From contig WJLW01000015.1 in NCBI GenBank assembly GCA_014728295.1, positions 1-64,000 on the forward strand: a stretch of DNA of 64,000 nt. Direction: 5' to 3'. The DNA comes from Chitinivibrionales bacterium (GTDB taxonomy: Bacteria > Fibrobacterota > Chitinivibrionia > Chitinivibrionales > WJKA01). Each line of letters begins with the position of its first letter. The stretch's first letter is position 1. The translations under genes and the position numbers were made by a program. Below the pieces are notes generated by a model, which worked only from the letters and a program-made list of their open reading frames with translations, ran no database searches and was not told the origin of the DNA. Below, piece after piece: positions 50,815 to 60,867 of the stretch.

Positions 50815-53196
50815 ATGAAGCTTCGGAACACCCTGCCTTGCCTTATTCTCGGTATACTGCTCGGCTGCGCACCATACAAACAAATCAAGCCTAAACCGGA
50901 GATTACTCCCGAAGAGAAGGGGTACCTGCAAATCGCAAAGGGTGATAAAAATTTCAAACTGAAAAAAGGCAAACAATACTACATCGCCTTTCCCGGCCCG
51001 AAGGCAGACAACTTCTACCTCGTTCTCAGCCTGCTCGACAAAAAAAGCTACAACAGCTTTCTGCTTGACAGTTACGAAAAGAAAAAGATGGGCGCCAAAA
51101 TTGAGGATGAAAGCCCGCATCCCGACACGGTCAGTGCGTATCCGCTCGAAAAAAGCAATCCGATGTATTACTGGATGATCGACGATGTCATGCAGGACAT
51201 CGAGCTTCGGATGAGATATCGCTACGTTCCCAAATGGCGTTACAAATTTGAAACTCACCATGCTTCCTACAAAGAGACATTCGAAAAAAACAAAACCGAT
51301 CGAACTATTTACAACTCTATCGGCGTCAATTTCACCTTTCAGGGATTCAACTTTGCGAAAAACATGCAGGAGGTATCGCAGCGAACCAATGTGCTCGAAG
51401 GGGTGCTGCAAGAGCTGCTTGACATCGAGAGCATCTTCCCCGATCACATCAAAAACTCTTCAGACAAGGCCTATCTCGATTTCAAAAATCTCAAATCCGG
51501 CCTGGAAGAAGAAATTGCGTTTCAGAAACTCTACTCCCAGGTGCTTGACTTCTTTAACAACGACCTGAAAACACGCGACAATACCGGCGTTTTTCTAAAT
51601 GTCACGAAAGGCTTTATCGCCTATTTCGGCAACAAGGATGATCTTGCCCAAAACGTACTCAAAGAAAGCAAGGAACGTCTTGAGGTGCGCCTGCGTGAAA
51701 TCGGACCGTATTATGACAAAAAAATGGGCGACAAACCCGACGGCAAGCCGCTCGATCCCCAGGAGTTTCACCTTGACGGGCTCAAAAATGCCGATGTGCT
51801 CTATAACATAGCGGGAATTGCAAAACCCGACATCTTTAAAAAAGCCTCAACATTTGTCTTTGCCTATCAGGAAAAAAGCACCGGCGGCAAAGCGGTATTT
51901 GAAGAGCTTCAGAGCATACAAAAGTCAATTACCGGCATGAAGGGATTTCCGGATGACGATTTCTTCAAAAAAATTCACCAGAAAGCATCCGCCCTCAGAA
52001 AAAAGATGCCGACACCACTCAGTAAGACACACGGCAAGTACTTGAATTATCCATGTTCGCAGGTGCTCAACAAAAACATTATCCGTCTCAACGAAGAGCT
52101 TACCAAACTGGTTGCCGAATTTGACAAAGCCGCCGCCCTGGTTCCCGGCCTGAATAGCCTGAAGGCCCGCAAGGACTATCGCGAGATGCTGAAGCTCATT
52201 AAGCAGAACTCGGAAATGGAATTTTTGCTTGACGTATACAGTGACCTCGATTCCCTGTCGGTAGCGGAACAGGAACGCCGGATCAAAGCCGCGCTGGAGG
52301 AATACCGCTGGCGGGAAGCAGAGGCCGGCCTGAGGACATTGCACAATGACATACAATTCATCAATCCGGAATCAGTCAGACTCATAAAGCACAAAGCGGT
52401 GCACGAGCTCGAAGACACCTTATACATCACCGTCGACCGAGTTACCCGCTATCGCGTCGACAAATTTCTGGAAGAAAATGTTGACACTCTTGAAAACATC
52501 GACTCACTCTACACCGACTCCGTGTTTTTGCCCTGCTATGATATCTCGTTTTCAACCGGCACCAAAAACCAGCTTTACCGGCGCAAAGAGGAACTGGTTG
52601 CGCATCTGGCAAAAATGAAAGAGAATGAGTTTCCCCGCAAGGCAATCAAGCTGCTGTGGGACGGGTTCCTCAAGCGTCCAAGCGACAACGGCGTTCTCAA
52701 GGCACGCGCCATTGTCGCACATGGCAAGCATTACGAGGGCGAGGACCAGAAAACTCAGCGCATCATCCGCGAGGTCGACCCGTGGACGTCAAAGTGGATC
52801 GTCAAACCCAAGGAATATCGCCGGCTGTTTGCCCTGCCGATTACCGACAATCGCCGCGGCGCCAATACCTACGTATTCCGTATTAATATACGCGTCAAAA
52901 CCGAAGCAAAATTTCCAGTGTACGATGTCAATATCAAATTACCCGAAGATATTGCCCGCAATGCCGGATCGACGCAGTGGTATGAAAAGATGACGCTGAA
53001 CAAGAAACTGCTGAAAAACGAAGGTCGCTTCAGCATCACCGCGCCAACAGCAGCAAATAATTACGAATGCCAGATCAGCCCGATGCGTGTTGAAAAGGAC
53101 AAAAACAACTATCTCGAAGTCCGTTTCAAACACAATTCGTTCAGAGTTCACAATATCAGCGTCATGGTGCAAAAACCGATTATCAAGAAGAACTGA
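50815..53196 (+). CDS. Large lipoprotein of unknown function (first gene of divergent ABC operon)
   Basis: ATG 50815 with MKLRNTLPCLILGILLGCAPYK lipobox; ~790 aa, charged/helical; no domain recognised. Confidence 0.7.
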   Translation: MKLRNTLPCLILGILLGCAPYKQIKPKPEITPEEKGYLQIAKGDKNFKLKKGKQYYIAFPGPKADNFYLVLSLLDKKSYNSFLLDSYEKKKMGAKIEDESPHPDTVSAYPLEKSNPMYYWMIDDVMQDIELRMRYRYVPKWRYKFETHHASYKETFEKNKTDRTIYNSIGVNFTFQGFNFAKNMQEVSQRTNVLEGVLQELLDIESIFPDHIKNSSDKAYLDFKNLKSGLEEEIAFQKLYSQVLDFFNNDLKTRDNTGVFLNVTKGFIAYFGNKDDLAQNVLKESKERLEVRLREIGPYYDKKMGDKPDGKPLDPQEFHLDGLKNADVLYNIAGIAKPDIFKKASTFVFAYQEKSTGGKAVFEELQSIQKSITGMKGFPDDDFFKKIHQKASALRKKMPTPLSKTHGKYLNYPCSQVLNKNIIRLNEELTKLVAEFDKAAALVPGLNSLKARKDYREMLKLIKQNSEMEFLLDVYSDLDSLSVAEQERRIKAALEEYRWREAEAGLRTLHNDIQFINPESVRLIKHKAVHELEDTLYITVDRVTRYRVDKFLEENVDTLENIDSLYTDSVFLPCYDISFSTGTKNQLYRRKEELVAHLAKMKENEFPRKAIKLLWDGFLKRPSDNGVLKARAIVAHGKHYEGEDQKTQRIIREVDPWTSKWIVKPKEYRRLFALPITDNRRGANTYVFRINIRVKTEAKFPVYDVNIKLPEDIARNAGSTQWYEKMTLNKKLLKNEGRFSITAPTAANNYECQISPMRVEKDKNNYLEVRFKHNSFRVHNISVMVQKPIIKKN

Positions 53197-53293
53197 ACCC
53201 ATCCCGCCCAGCGGAAGCACAGCGTTCGCCGGGAATACAACGGAAATGAAAGCTGAGCGGAATGCGTTCATTTAAACGACTGGAGGATTATTT

Positions 53294-55033
53294 ATGAAGA
53301 AAGCCCTGATCATAATTCTGAGTGCGGTACTACTCGGCGGCATCGGTGGTGGATTGTACTATTTCTTTTTCTGGAAAAATCTCTCCGGTCAAATTGTCGT
53401 CCCCTATATCGCCCACCAGAAACCCCGTATCGATCCCCATATCCCCGCATCCGTTCCGCTGGCAGACAAAATGGATGAAGTCGTGTTCGACGGCTTGTTC
53501 AATGTCTCTGCGAATCCCAGCGGCATAACCTATGAAGATGGTCTGGGTGAGCTGATGGGCTTGACGGAAGACAACGTTGTATCCATCAGGCTCAAGCCGG
53601 CCAGAAAATGGCACTCGAGCTACGGCATTACCATGGAGAAAGACAAGATCACCCGGATTGCCGAGAACCAGGCTGTTGGGTTTACCGCCAAAGATCTCAA
53701 CTTTACCCTGCGCCGCATCCAGCAACTCGGCAGCCGCTCGCCGGATTATATCCTCGTTAACCAGGCTGTCGAAGGATTTACTTTCAGCGGCCCTGATGAA
53801 AATGACGAAATCCAGTTCAAGTTCCGCCAGGACCGCATCTGGACCGAAAGCGATATCAAGGAAGTCCTTTCATTCAAGATTCTGCCGGCAACATCCGATC
53901 TCAATGCGCCGATCTACAACGAAGGCACCGGTCCGTATATGCGGGCGGGGGAGTATGAGGATGTGATCTACTATTACAAGAATCTCGACGGCACGGCCAA
54001 CATTGCCAGTCTGGTGCTCAAGCCGTATATCGACAACAGCACCTTTACCACAGAAATCAAGAATAAAAATATCAATTCTCTCCTGAGCACGCCGTTCGGC
54101 GCCGTCTCCCCTATTCTTGCAGACTCAACCAAATTCTTTCACAAGTCAAATGTCAGCACGACCTTTTTTGCCGTGCTTTACAATTTCCAACGACTGAATC
54201 TACAGCAGCGGATTGAACTGCGCAAGCTGCTCAATCATGAGCGCATCATGGAACGCTTTTTCAAAATAGGCACCGAACAGCAACGGCACATTTCCGATTA
54301 CCGGGGTAATCGTGACAATTATGAAGACTACCTCAACTACAGCATGTTTCCGACATCTTCCTACTACGTTGATGAAGAGATTGTCATACCGAATCGAGGT
54401 TACGATTATCCCGACCTGACCGTACTGCCGGATACCGTTCGCATCCAGACCTGCGTCAATTACGGCTTTCGGGAAGAGCTGCAGGAGCTGGTCACCATCA
54501 TGAACGATCCGGGATTGTTCAAAGGCAAAGTCAAAGTCGAAGCCGTACAGAATGAGGTGATTCGTCAGGGAAATTACGACGCCGTCCTGATAGCCGTCAG
54601 CGGTTATCGCAGCAATTTTCTATTTGACTTGTACGACCTCTTTCTGCGAGAACCGGATTTTGCCGTCAAAAAAATCAATCTGGTTACAGGCACGAACCGG
54701 GATGGCCAGCGCGTCGTCATGGATGAAAGCTTTACCGCCGCAAAAAACTTCCTGCGCATCGACCTCGCCGAATCTGATGAAAGATACGAAAACAAAAAGA
54801 AACTGCTCGACTATATCTACGGATTCATGTCAACACACGAAGTAGGTGACAAGCAGGCTTACGCGCAATTCATCGACGAACTCGACCAGGAAATAGCTCT
54901 GGGAAGCTGGCTGTTTTCCCTTCCGTCACTTGCCTATTTCAGAACACAATTTGAGGAACACTCGATCAGTCTCTATGGGGTAGCATCGCAATTGTCTACT
55001 GTTGAGCAATGGAAAGAAAAGCCGAGTCTGTAA
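53294..55033 (+). CDS. Membrane-anchored SBP_bac_5-like (peptide-type) substrate-binding protein
   Basis: N-terminal TM ALIIILSAVLLGGIGGGLYYFFF; DGLFNVSANPSGITYEDGLGELMG...VVSIRLKPARKWHSSYG...FTAKDLNFTLRRI...YNEGTGPYMRAGEY pattern of family-5 SBPs; GGAGG RBS upstream. Confidence 0.72.
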   Translation: MKKALIIILSAVLLGGIGGGLYYFFFWKNLSGQIVVPYIAHQKPRIDPHIPASVPLADKMDEVVFDGLFNVSANPSGITYEDGLGELMGLTEDNVVSIRLKPARKWHSSYGITMEKDKITRIAENQAVGFTAKDLNFTLRRIQQLGSRSPDYILVNQAVEGFTFSGPDENDEIQFKFRQDRIWTESDIKEVLSFKILPATSDLNAPIYNEGTGPYMRAGEYEDVIYYYKNLDGTANIASLVLKPYIDNSTFTTEIKNKNINSLLSTPFGAVSPILADSTKFFHKSNVSTTFFAVLYNFQRLNLQQRIELRKLLNHERIMERFFKIGTEQQRHISDYRGNRDNYEDYLNYSMFPTSSYYVDEEIVIPNRGYDYPDLTVLPDTVRIQTCVNYGFREELQELVTIMNDPGLFKGKVKVEAVQNEVIRQGNYDAVLIAVSGYRSNFLFDLYDLFLREPDFAVKKINLVTGTNRDGQRVVMDESFTAAKNFLRIDLAESDERYENKKKLLDYIYGFMSTHEVGDKQAYAQFIDELDQEIALGSWLFSLPSLAYFRTQFEEHSISLYGVASQLSTVEQWKEKPSL

Positions 55034-55175
55034 GCCGGAAACCTCGTTGCCCGCCCGAAATCAGCACCACTGTCCCACTTGCCGCCCCGAGCGCCGACAT
55101 TCGGTTCGGGCAGGACAACAAAGACAAACAAAATCGAAGCCCCGGGAAATATTTATCGATACGACATTACAGCAT

Positions 55176-56042
55176 ATGCCGAAACTCTTTATTGCCTTCA
55201 CGATTATTGTCAGCGCCTTTACAGCCCGGAGCGCCGACTATATCATTTTCGAAGACTACACCGAATTGCGCATACGTGACAGATACCAGCAGGAGCTATC
55301 CAACGCCCGGTACCGGGCAATCAGGGCATACGCTCCAGTTGAAATCATCGAGCAAACTGCGCTCCTGGGTGACCAGCTCACATACGCGCTCAAAGGCCGC
55401 ATCGATGGACAGACCGCGTATATCATAACTGGTAAGAATGGCACATTTACCGGCTATCCGGATGACAAATATGTGAGGACATTCAACAATTGCCGCGAAG
55501 TACACGACACCTTCGAAATAAGCTCTTCCCGCAGTTTCGTGCTGTACCCCGAATATCCGCAACAGGGCGGCGCAATCCCGGTCGATGCCGGAGCGCAGGT
55601 GCAGAGAATCTTCAAATTTGGGAATCGCTATTTCGGCAAGCTGCTTACCGGTGATAAGCAGTACGGCTGGATCACCATTCGCAACGCTTCCGGTTGGCAC
55701 AAAAAAAAAGGCAACGATTCAGGTCCGTCAGTCGAATTCACGGATGACATAGTTCAAACTATCCGCCATCGGTTGACCGAGATCAATGCAACATACGTCG
55801 ACTATTTCAGCTTTTTTAACGACCTGACCGGCAAGCACAAATCGTCACCACAGTGGCAACTGGCACAGCGGGAAAACCGCCTAACCTGTTCCCTGCACGC
55901 GCCGCAGAGCATATTGCGCCAACTGAAAGAAAGCTCCACGTATGTCGCGCAGGAAATCGAAAACCTCTTTATCGGCAAGCCGTTTACCGTTACCAGAGAC
56001 GGCCAAACGATCACAATCAGCGCCGTGCACCAAAACCAATGA
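55176..56042 (+). CDS. Exported protein of unknown function
   Basis: Internal ATG 55176 MPKLFIAFTIIVSAFTARS signal peptide; ends overlapping next ATG (ATGA). Confidence 0.65.
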   Translation: MPKLFIAFTIIVSAFTARSADYIIFEDYTELRIRDRYQQELSNARYRAIRAYAPVEIIEQTALLGDQLTYALKGRIDGQTAYIITGKNGTFTGYPDDKYVRTFNNCREVHDTFEISSSRSFVLYPEYPQQGGAIPVDAGAQVQRIFKFGNRYFGKLLTGDKQYGWITIRNASGWHKKKGNDSGPSVEFTDDIVQTIRHRLTEINATYVDYFSFFNDLTGKHKSSPQWQLAQRENRLTCSLHAPQSILRQLKESSTYVAQEIENLFIGKPFTVTRDGQTITISAVHQNQ

Positions 56043-57094
56043 AATCCAGACTCCTCGAACACGTCCTCAGCACCGTTATCGTAACCGTATTGCTCATTGG
56101 CGTGCTGGTTATATCCGGCAACCGGCGCGAGCAGCAAAAGGCGGAAGCACTGGCGTCAATAAAGCCGTATATCAATTCCCCCGAAATCGATCTGAATTCT
56201 CCATTTGGCAAGGCGCTGTTCAAAGAAACGCTTAACATTTACTTTGCGGGGCAGGCCGACTCGGCCCAGGCCGTGTACAATGCCGTCATGGCGTACAAAG
56301 ATCGTCAGTTCGGTGCCATGATCCAAAGTGCGCACGTTCAGGACGAACTCGATTCGGCCAAACTCAAAGAGCTTGCCGGCATGTATGTGAAATTCGTTCT
56401 GGTTTACCTGCTTGTCATGGCGCTAGCCTATTACGGCGTGCAAACACTTGGGACCTGGCAATTCGTGCGCCGCAAGACACGTGCAGAAAAGAAAGGGCAA
56501 AGCAGTCCTTTCACAACCATTGCCGGGCGATTATCGAGTGTTGCCGCGTCGTTTATTCTCTTCTCCCCCGCCTATGTTATCGCCTACTCGATCAGAACCG
56601 AGTTCCGCACCGACACGACGATCTTCCTCGTTCTCCTGGCACTGATCTCCAACGGACTGCTCATCACCTACGCTCACAAATTTTACAGCTTTCTGAAATC
56701 CGAAAGTCGCAAGGGGTATGTGTATACCGCACTGGTCAAAAATCTCGCCGGTACGTATAATCCGACTTCCAAAGACGGCATCAGACTTTCAGCAATTCTC
56801 AGGCCCGCTAAAAAATTCGATGGTCACGTACTCGGGCACATTTATGAAAATGCGCGCCACCAGTATTTAAGCACGATAAAAGAACAAGCATCGTTTCTCA
56901 TTACCGGCCTGATCATCATCGAAATGGCATTGAATATCCATGGTCACCTGAGCTACGAAATGCTCCGGCAGATTTTGTATAAAAATTACGACATCGTCAT
57001 CGCCATCATCCTCGGCATTTTCTATACTGTCAAGGCAACGGAAATCTTTGCGGATGCGATGATACACCGTGAGCTACGAAAATATGCCAATTGA
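56039..57094 (+). CDS. Divergent DppB-like ABC permease
   Basis: N-terminal TM, large extracytoplasmic loop, then SPAYVIAYSIRTEFR...SRKGYVYTALVKNL...NARHQYLSTIKEQASFLITGLIIIEMALNIHGHLSYEMLRQILYKNYDIVIAIILGIFYTVKATEIFADAM resembling DppB C-terminal region. Confidence 0.62.
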   Translation: MKSRLLEHVLSTVIVTVLLIGVLVISGNRREQQKAEALASIKPYINSPEIDLNSPFGKALFKETLNIYFAGQADSAQAVYNAVMAYKDRQFGAMIQSAHVQDELDSAKLKELAGMYVKFVLVYLLVMALAYYGVQTLGTWQFVRRKTRAEKKGQSSPFTTIAGRLSSVAASFILFSPAYVIAYSIRTEFRTDTTIFLVLLALISNGLLITYAHKFYSFLKSESRKGYVYTALVKNLAGTYNPTSKDGIRLSAILRPAKKFDGHVLGHIYENARHQYLSTIKEQASFLITGLIIIEMALNIHGHLSYEMLRQILYKNYDIVIAIILGIFYTVKATEIFADAMIHRELRKYAN

Positions 57095-57117
57095 AAAGAT
57101 GGAACGCGGAAATTCGA

Positions 57118-57954
57118 ATGAGTAAAGACATTAGATGGACCGTTATCTGGCTTGCAGGCATTCTGGTTGCCGGCGTGTGGAATATCGCCTTTCTGAACAA
57201 ACCGGCCCTGAAGCTTGTTGTGTCGGGATTTTTCAATACCATTATTATCGCGTTGCTTGTTTCGCTCTTCTCGCTGTCGCTTGCCTGGCTGGTTACCAAT
57301 CTCAGCAACGTTTTCGAAATGAAAGGCTTTCATCCGGGCAACCTCGCACTCTCATTCATGCTCAACCTGATCAAATCCATCCCCCAGATCGTTGGTGTGC
57401 TCGTCGGGTATATCCTCGTAGCATTTGCCGTCGGTGAAGGTCACTTCGGCTCCACATTTACGGTTTTCATCATCCTGGCGCTTATCATGAGCCTGTTCAT
57501 TTTCATCGAACTTGTCGAATTGATGAAGGACCGCATCGCGCACTTCAAGCGCCTCGACTTCTACAATGCTATGAAGGTATGCGGCATTGCCGAGAATCGT
57601 ATTATCAATTTCGACATTCTGCTGAAAAACAGCCGCTTGCATATCTTCAATAAACTGATCTCAATTTTCGGTATGGCTGTCTTTCTGCAGTGCAGCGTCG
57701 ACTTCATCATCTCGGTTGGACTCTCATCCGGCGTCAGCTCGGTAAACCTGCCCAATACGCTGGGAAGTCTGCTGGCAAAGATCGACAGCAAACAGGATAT
57801 TCTCGCAATCGGCCATACGCTGACCAATCCCGGCTATATCGGCAACCTCTTCTTCGGCCACCTGCAGGGAATTACCGTCGCGTTCCTGATTGTATTTACG
57901 CTCATGTCAATTTATCATATTTCCGACGGATATGCGGAGCGGCACCGGTTATGA
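57118..57954 (+). CDS. Divergent DppC-like ABC permease
   Basis: MSKDIRWTVIWLAGILVAGVW...FFNTIIIALLVSLFSLSLAWLVTNL...RLDFYNAMKVCGIAENRIINFDILLKNSRLHIFNKLISIFG (EAA-like loop); ATGA overlap with ATPase. Confidence 0.7.
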   Translation: MSKDIRWTVIWLAGILVAGVWNIAFLNKPALKLVVSGFFNTIIIALLVSLFSLSLAWLVTNLSNVFEMKGFHPGNLALSFMLNLIKSIPQIVGVLVGYILVAFAVGEGHFGSTFTVFIILALIMSLFIFIELVELMKDRIAHFKRLDFYNAMKVCGIAENRIINFDILLKNSRLHIFNKLISIFGMAVFLQCSVDFIISVGLSSGVSSVNLPNTLGSLLAKIDSKQDILAIGHTLTNPGYIGNLFFGHLQGITVAFLIVFTLMSIYHISDGYAERHRL

Positions 57955-59459
57955 ATGATAAGGTATTTGCGCTGTCCATACAATCCGGCAAACGCGTTAT
58001 TGTTGCGACCGATCAATATCGCGTTGTGCCCAATGCCGTCACCTTCCTGTTTGGCGAATCCGGGATCGGCAAATCGCTGCTGACCCGCACGGTTTACGGT
58101 CTGACCGATACCGACGAGCTTGACACAACGGTCAATAATGCCGCGTATCGAAGCCACCTGAGCTCACCCTGGACCAGACAGGTGATGCACAACAGCTTTT
58201 TTGTCTTCCAGGAACCGTCCTCGCACCTCAATCCCCTCATCAAACTCAACGATCAATTGCACGAAGGCAGCCTGGCGCAGGATACAAATGAAAAGCATAT
58301 TCTCGACACGCTCTGGGAACATGCATCCGACAAGACCATCAGCGCCATCCTCGAACTGTATCCCAAACCATATCGACCCAGCGGCGGGGAAAAACAGCGC
58401 ATTCTGCTTGCGATGGCCTTTAAAAAGATCAATGTATTCCAGCAGTCGACCAATCCGGAGGTTCCATCTTTTTTTGTCTTTGACGAGCCTACCGGCAGCC
58501 TCGACAACAACTATCGCAACGTATTTCTCAAACTTCTGTTTGACAAGTTTCGTCAACGTCCATTCACCGTCATGCTTATAACGCACGATTACTCGATTAT
58601 CAGCGAAATTGAGCAGCATCATGCCGACCTCACCAGTGCAATTCACTACAAAGAATTGTATCGTCGCGCCGGGAGCAACGTTGCGGTGCGTTCGTTCAAA
58701 GCAAAAGAATATACGACCTGGTTGCAGCAGTCAAGCGGCATGAGCGCCGGCTTTTCTTCGCAGAACATCGTTCTCAACATGCAGCAAAGCTTTCGCGTAT
58801 TTGAGCGGTCGCTGCATCTTTTTGCCGATCCCGCGCATCGCCGGCCGGCCGATCTTTGCATCCGTAAAGGTGAAATGGTCTACCTCAAAGCGCCCAGCGG
58901 CGTCGGGAAAACTACACTGGCAAAAATTGTCATGGGCCTGCTCAAAGCACAACACAGCTCACTTTCCCTGTCCGGTTTGTCTCTTAATCAGGATACGCCG
59001 GTTGCATTCTGGCACAAACACATCTGGGGCAAAAAGGCGGGAATGATTTTCCAGCATGCCGACGAGGCGCTTAATCTGCAGGCAACGGTCAAGGAGACTT
59101 TCAAGGGCCTTCCCACACGTTTCAAAATGAGCGACAAGGCAATCGCCGCGCACCTGAAGCAACTCTTTGACATAAGCATTACCCCGGAGTTTCTCAACAA
59201 AAAAGTCGCCTGGCTCAGTGGCGGCCAGAAACAACGCCTCAACATCCTGCGCACACTGGCACTGGATACCGACCTCATCATCCTCGACGAACCGCTCAAC
59301 GGGCTCGATTTCGCAAGCATCCGGAAAGTCCTCTCCCTGCTCGAGCAGAAACGCAGATCAGGCAAAGCTCTCCTCATGATCTCGCATAACGAAGAAATCT
59401 TCGACACAATTGTCGGGCCGGAGCATGTTGTCTATCTAAGAGAAGGCGCAGACGCGTAG
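57951..59459 (+). CDS. Tandem-domain ABC ATPase (Opp/Dpp DF-like fused)
   Basis: Walker A FGESGIGKSL and APSGVGKTTL; signatures PSGGEKQRILLAMAF and LSGGQKQRLNILRTLAL; Walker B FFVFDEPTGSLD and LIILDEPLNGLD. Confidence 0.9.
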   Translation: MNDKVFALSIQSGKRVIVATDQYRVVPNAVTFLFGESGIGKSLLTRTVYGLTDTDELDTTVNNAAYRSHLSSPWTRQVMHNSFFVFQEPSSHLNPLIKLNDQLHEGSLAQDTNEKHILDTLWEHASDKTISAILELYPKPYRPSGGEKQRILLAMAFKKINVFQQSTNPEVPSFFVFDEPTGSLDNNYRNVFLKLLFDKFRQRPFTVMLITHDYSIISEIEQHHADLTSAIHYKELYRRAGSNVAVRSFKAKEYTTWLQQSSGMSAGFSSQNIVLNMQQSFRVFERSLHLFADPAHRRPADLCIRKGEMVYLKAPSGVGKTTLAKIVMGLLKAQHSSLSLSGLSLNQDTPVAFWHKHIWGKKAGMIFQHADEALNLQATVKETFKGLPTRFKMSDKAIAAHLKQLFDISITPEFLNKKVAWLSGGQKQRLNILRTLALDTDLIILDEPLNGLDFASIRKVLSLLEQKRRSGKALLMISHNEEIFDTIVGPEHVVYLREGADA

Positions 59460-59569
59460 CCCGGACAATACACGATTTACCAATCTCAAATCAAGTATCC
59501 TCCCCCTGTTTTCTTTGCACAAACGTCACCAATACGATATAATGTGAGCAAACCCTTCCGGAACTTGCC

Positions 59570-60409
59570 ATGGCCGATCACGGTGCGTTGTCTGATTCTA
59601 TTATCGGTATTATCGACCGACTCCCGCCCATGCCGGAGACAATTCGGCATTTGCGCCGGATGGCGGCTAATCCGAATATTACCTTCAAAGCCTTGCTGCC
59701 GGTGCTGAAAAAAGATCCCGCAATCTGCGCCGATCTCCTGCACATGGCCAACTCCGCCTATTACGGCATCAATCATCCTGTCGAAACGCTCGACGAAGCC
59801 GTGCGCTACTTCGGCGTACAACAGCTCATCAACTACATCTCGATCTCTTTTTCCGATAAAGCAATCAGAGAATTCTTCACAAATATCAGCAACCTCTCCG
59901 ATTACTTCACGCATTCACGCCGGATATCCGTCGCGTCAACCGAGCTAGCCAAAGCGGCAAACCTCGGCAAACACGAGCAGGATGTCGTCGCTATCGCCGG
60001 GTTACTGCATGATCTCGGACGCCTTATCATCATCATGGCCTCCAACAAGCGCATCTTCAAAACAACTAATGCACAATCACAACAGGAAATTGAAGCAATT
60101 GTCAACGATGAAAAGGAGGTGCTCGGCATCGACCATTGCATCATCGGCAAAAAGATTTGTGCAAAGTGGAAATTCACCGAACTGCTGCAAACTGCGGTTG
60201 AAAAGCACCACACGCCGCTCAATGGTGGCGTTTGCAAACAGGCCGCATTTATTTTGCTGGGACATTTCATCTCAATGAAAACGCTCTCGGATGAATTGCT
60301 GCTGTCGGTATTCGATGAAAGCATTCTGGATCAGCTCGGATTGAATGGGGATATGCTCATTGCCGCGCATCGGTCGTTTGATGAAGTTTGGGCTGAAGTG
60401 AGCGGGTAA
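59570..60409 (+). CDS. HDOD-domain protein
   Basis: LPPMPETIRHLRRMAANPNITFKALLPVLKKDPAICADLLHMANSAYYGINHPVETLDEAVRYFGVQQL...AGLLHDLGRLIIIM. Confidence 0.9.
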   Translation: MADHGALSDSIIGIIDRLPPMPETIRHLRRMAANPNITFKALLPVLKKDPAICADLLHMANSAYYGINHPVETLDEAVRYFGVQQLINYISISFSDKAIREFFTNISNLSDYFTHSRRISVASTELAKAANLGKHEQDVVAIAGLLHDLGRLIIIMASNKRIFKTTNAQSQQEIEAIVNDEKEVLGIDHCIIGKKICAKWKFTELLQTAVEKHHTPLNGGVCKQAAFILLGHFISMKTLSDELLLSVFDESILDQLGLNGDMLIAAHRSFDEVWAEVSG

Positions 60410-60428
60410 GCGGCAACCGATTACATCA

Positions 60429-60605
60429 ATGAGATGCACGCTGAATCACATCCGGGGAGGCCTGGATGATTTCAATATCCCGGCTGTGGTGCAGGCGATG
60501 CTGGACCATATACCTGGCAGTCGATTGCGCGCGGTGCAGGGAAAAGGGCCAACAGTGGAAATTCAGGGAACGATTATAGAAAGGACGTCAACGGTGCGTA
60601 TATGA
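60429..60605 (+). pseudogene. Short C-terminal remnant resembling a GntR/LacI-type regulator
   Basis: Frame reads MRCTLNHIRGGLDDFNIPAVVQAMLDHIPGSRLRAVQGKGPTVEIQGTIIERTSTVRI-stop, resembling the C-terminal 'VEIxGxIIERxST' end of LacI-type binding domains; below ORF-track length cutoff. Confidence 0.4.
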
Positions 60606-60867
60606 GTCAAGGGCTCCATTGCCCGTAAACGGGTGTCGAAGGAGCACCCGATTTCTGCGGGTGGAGCGGACTGGTTACCGTGGCGATGGAGCGAGAGTTC
60701 TTGAGTTTGCAGGAGGAGAATCTCCGCCACAGGGATAAGGTAACAAGCTAAAAAACAACCGGCCCAAATTACAATTCACGCAAAATCGTAGCTGCAATTG
60801 TTTCCAAATCCCAAATGAAATATTAAATTAATGGGTGTATGTATAACACATCGAAAGGCGCACAGAT

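Noticed and set aside
60629-60650. Hairpin CGGGTG-N9-CACCCG as a terminator or riboregulator
   Set aside because: Short stem, no T-run, alternative pairing with nearby CCCGTAAACGGG; insufficient support.
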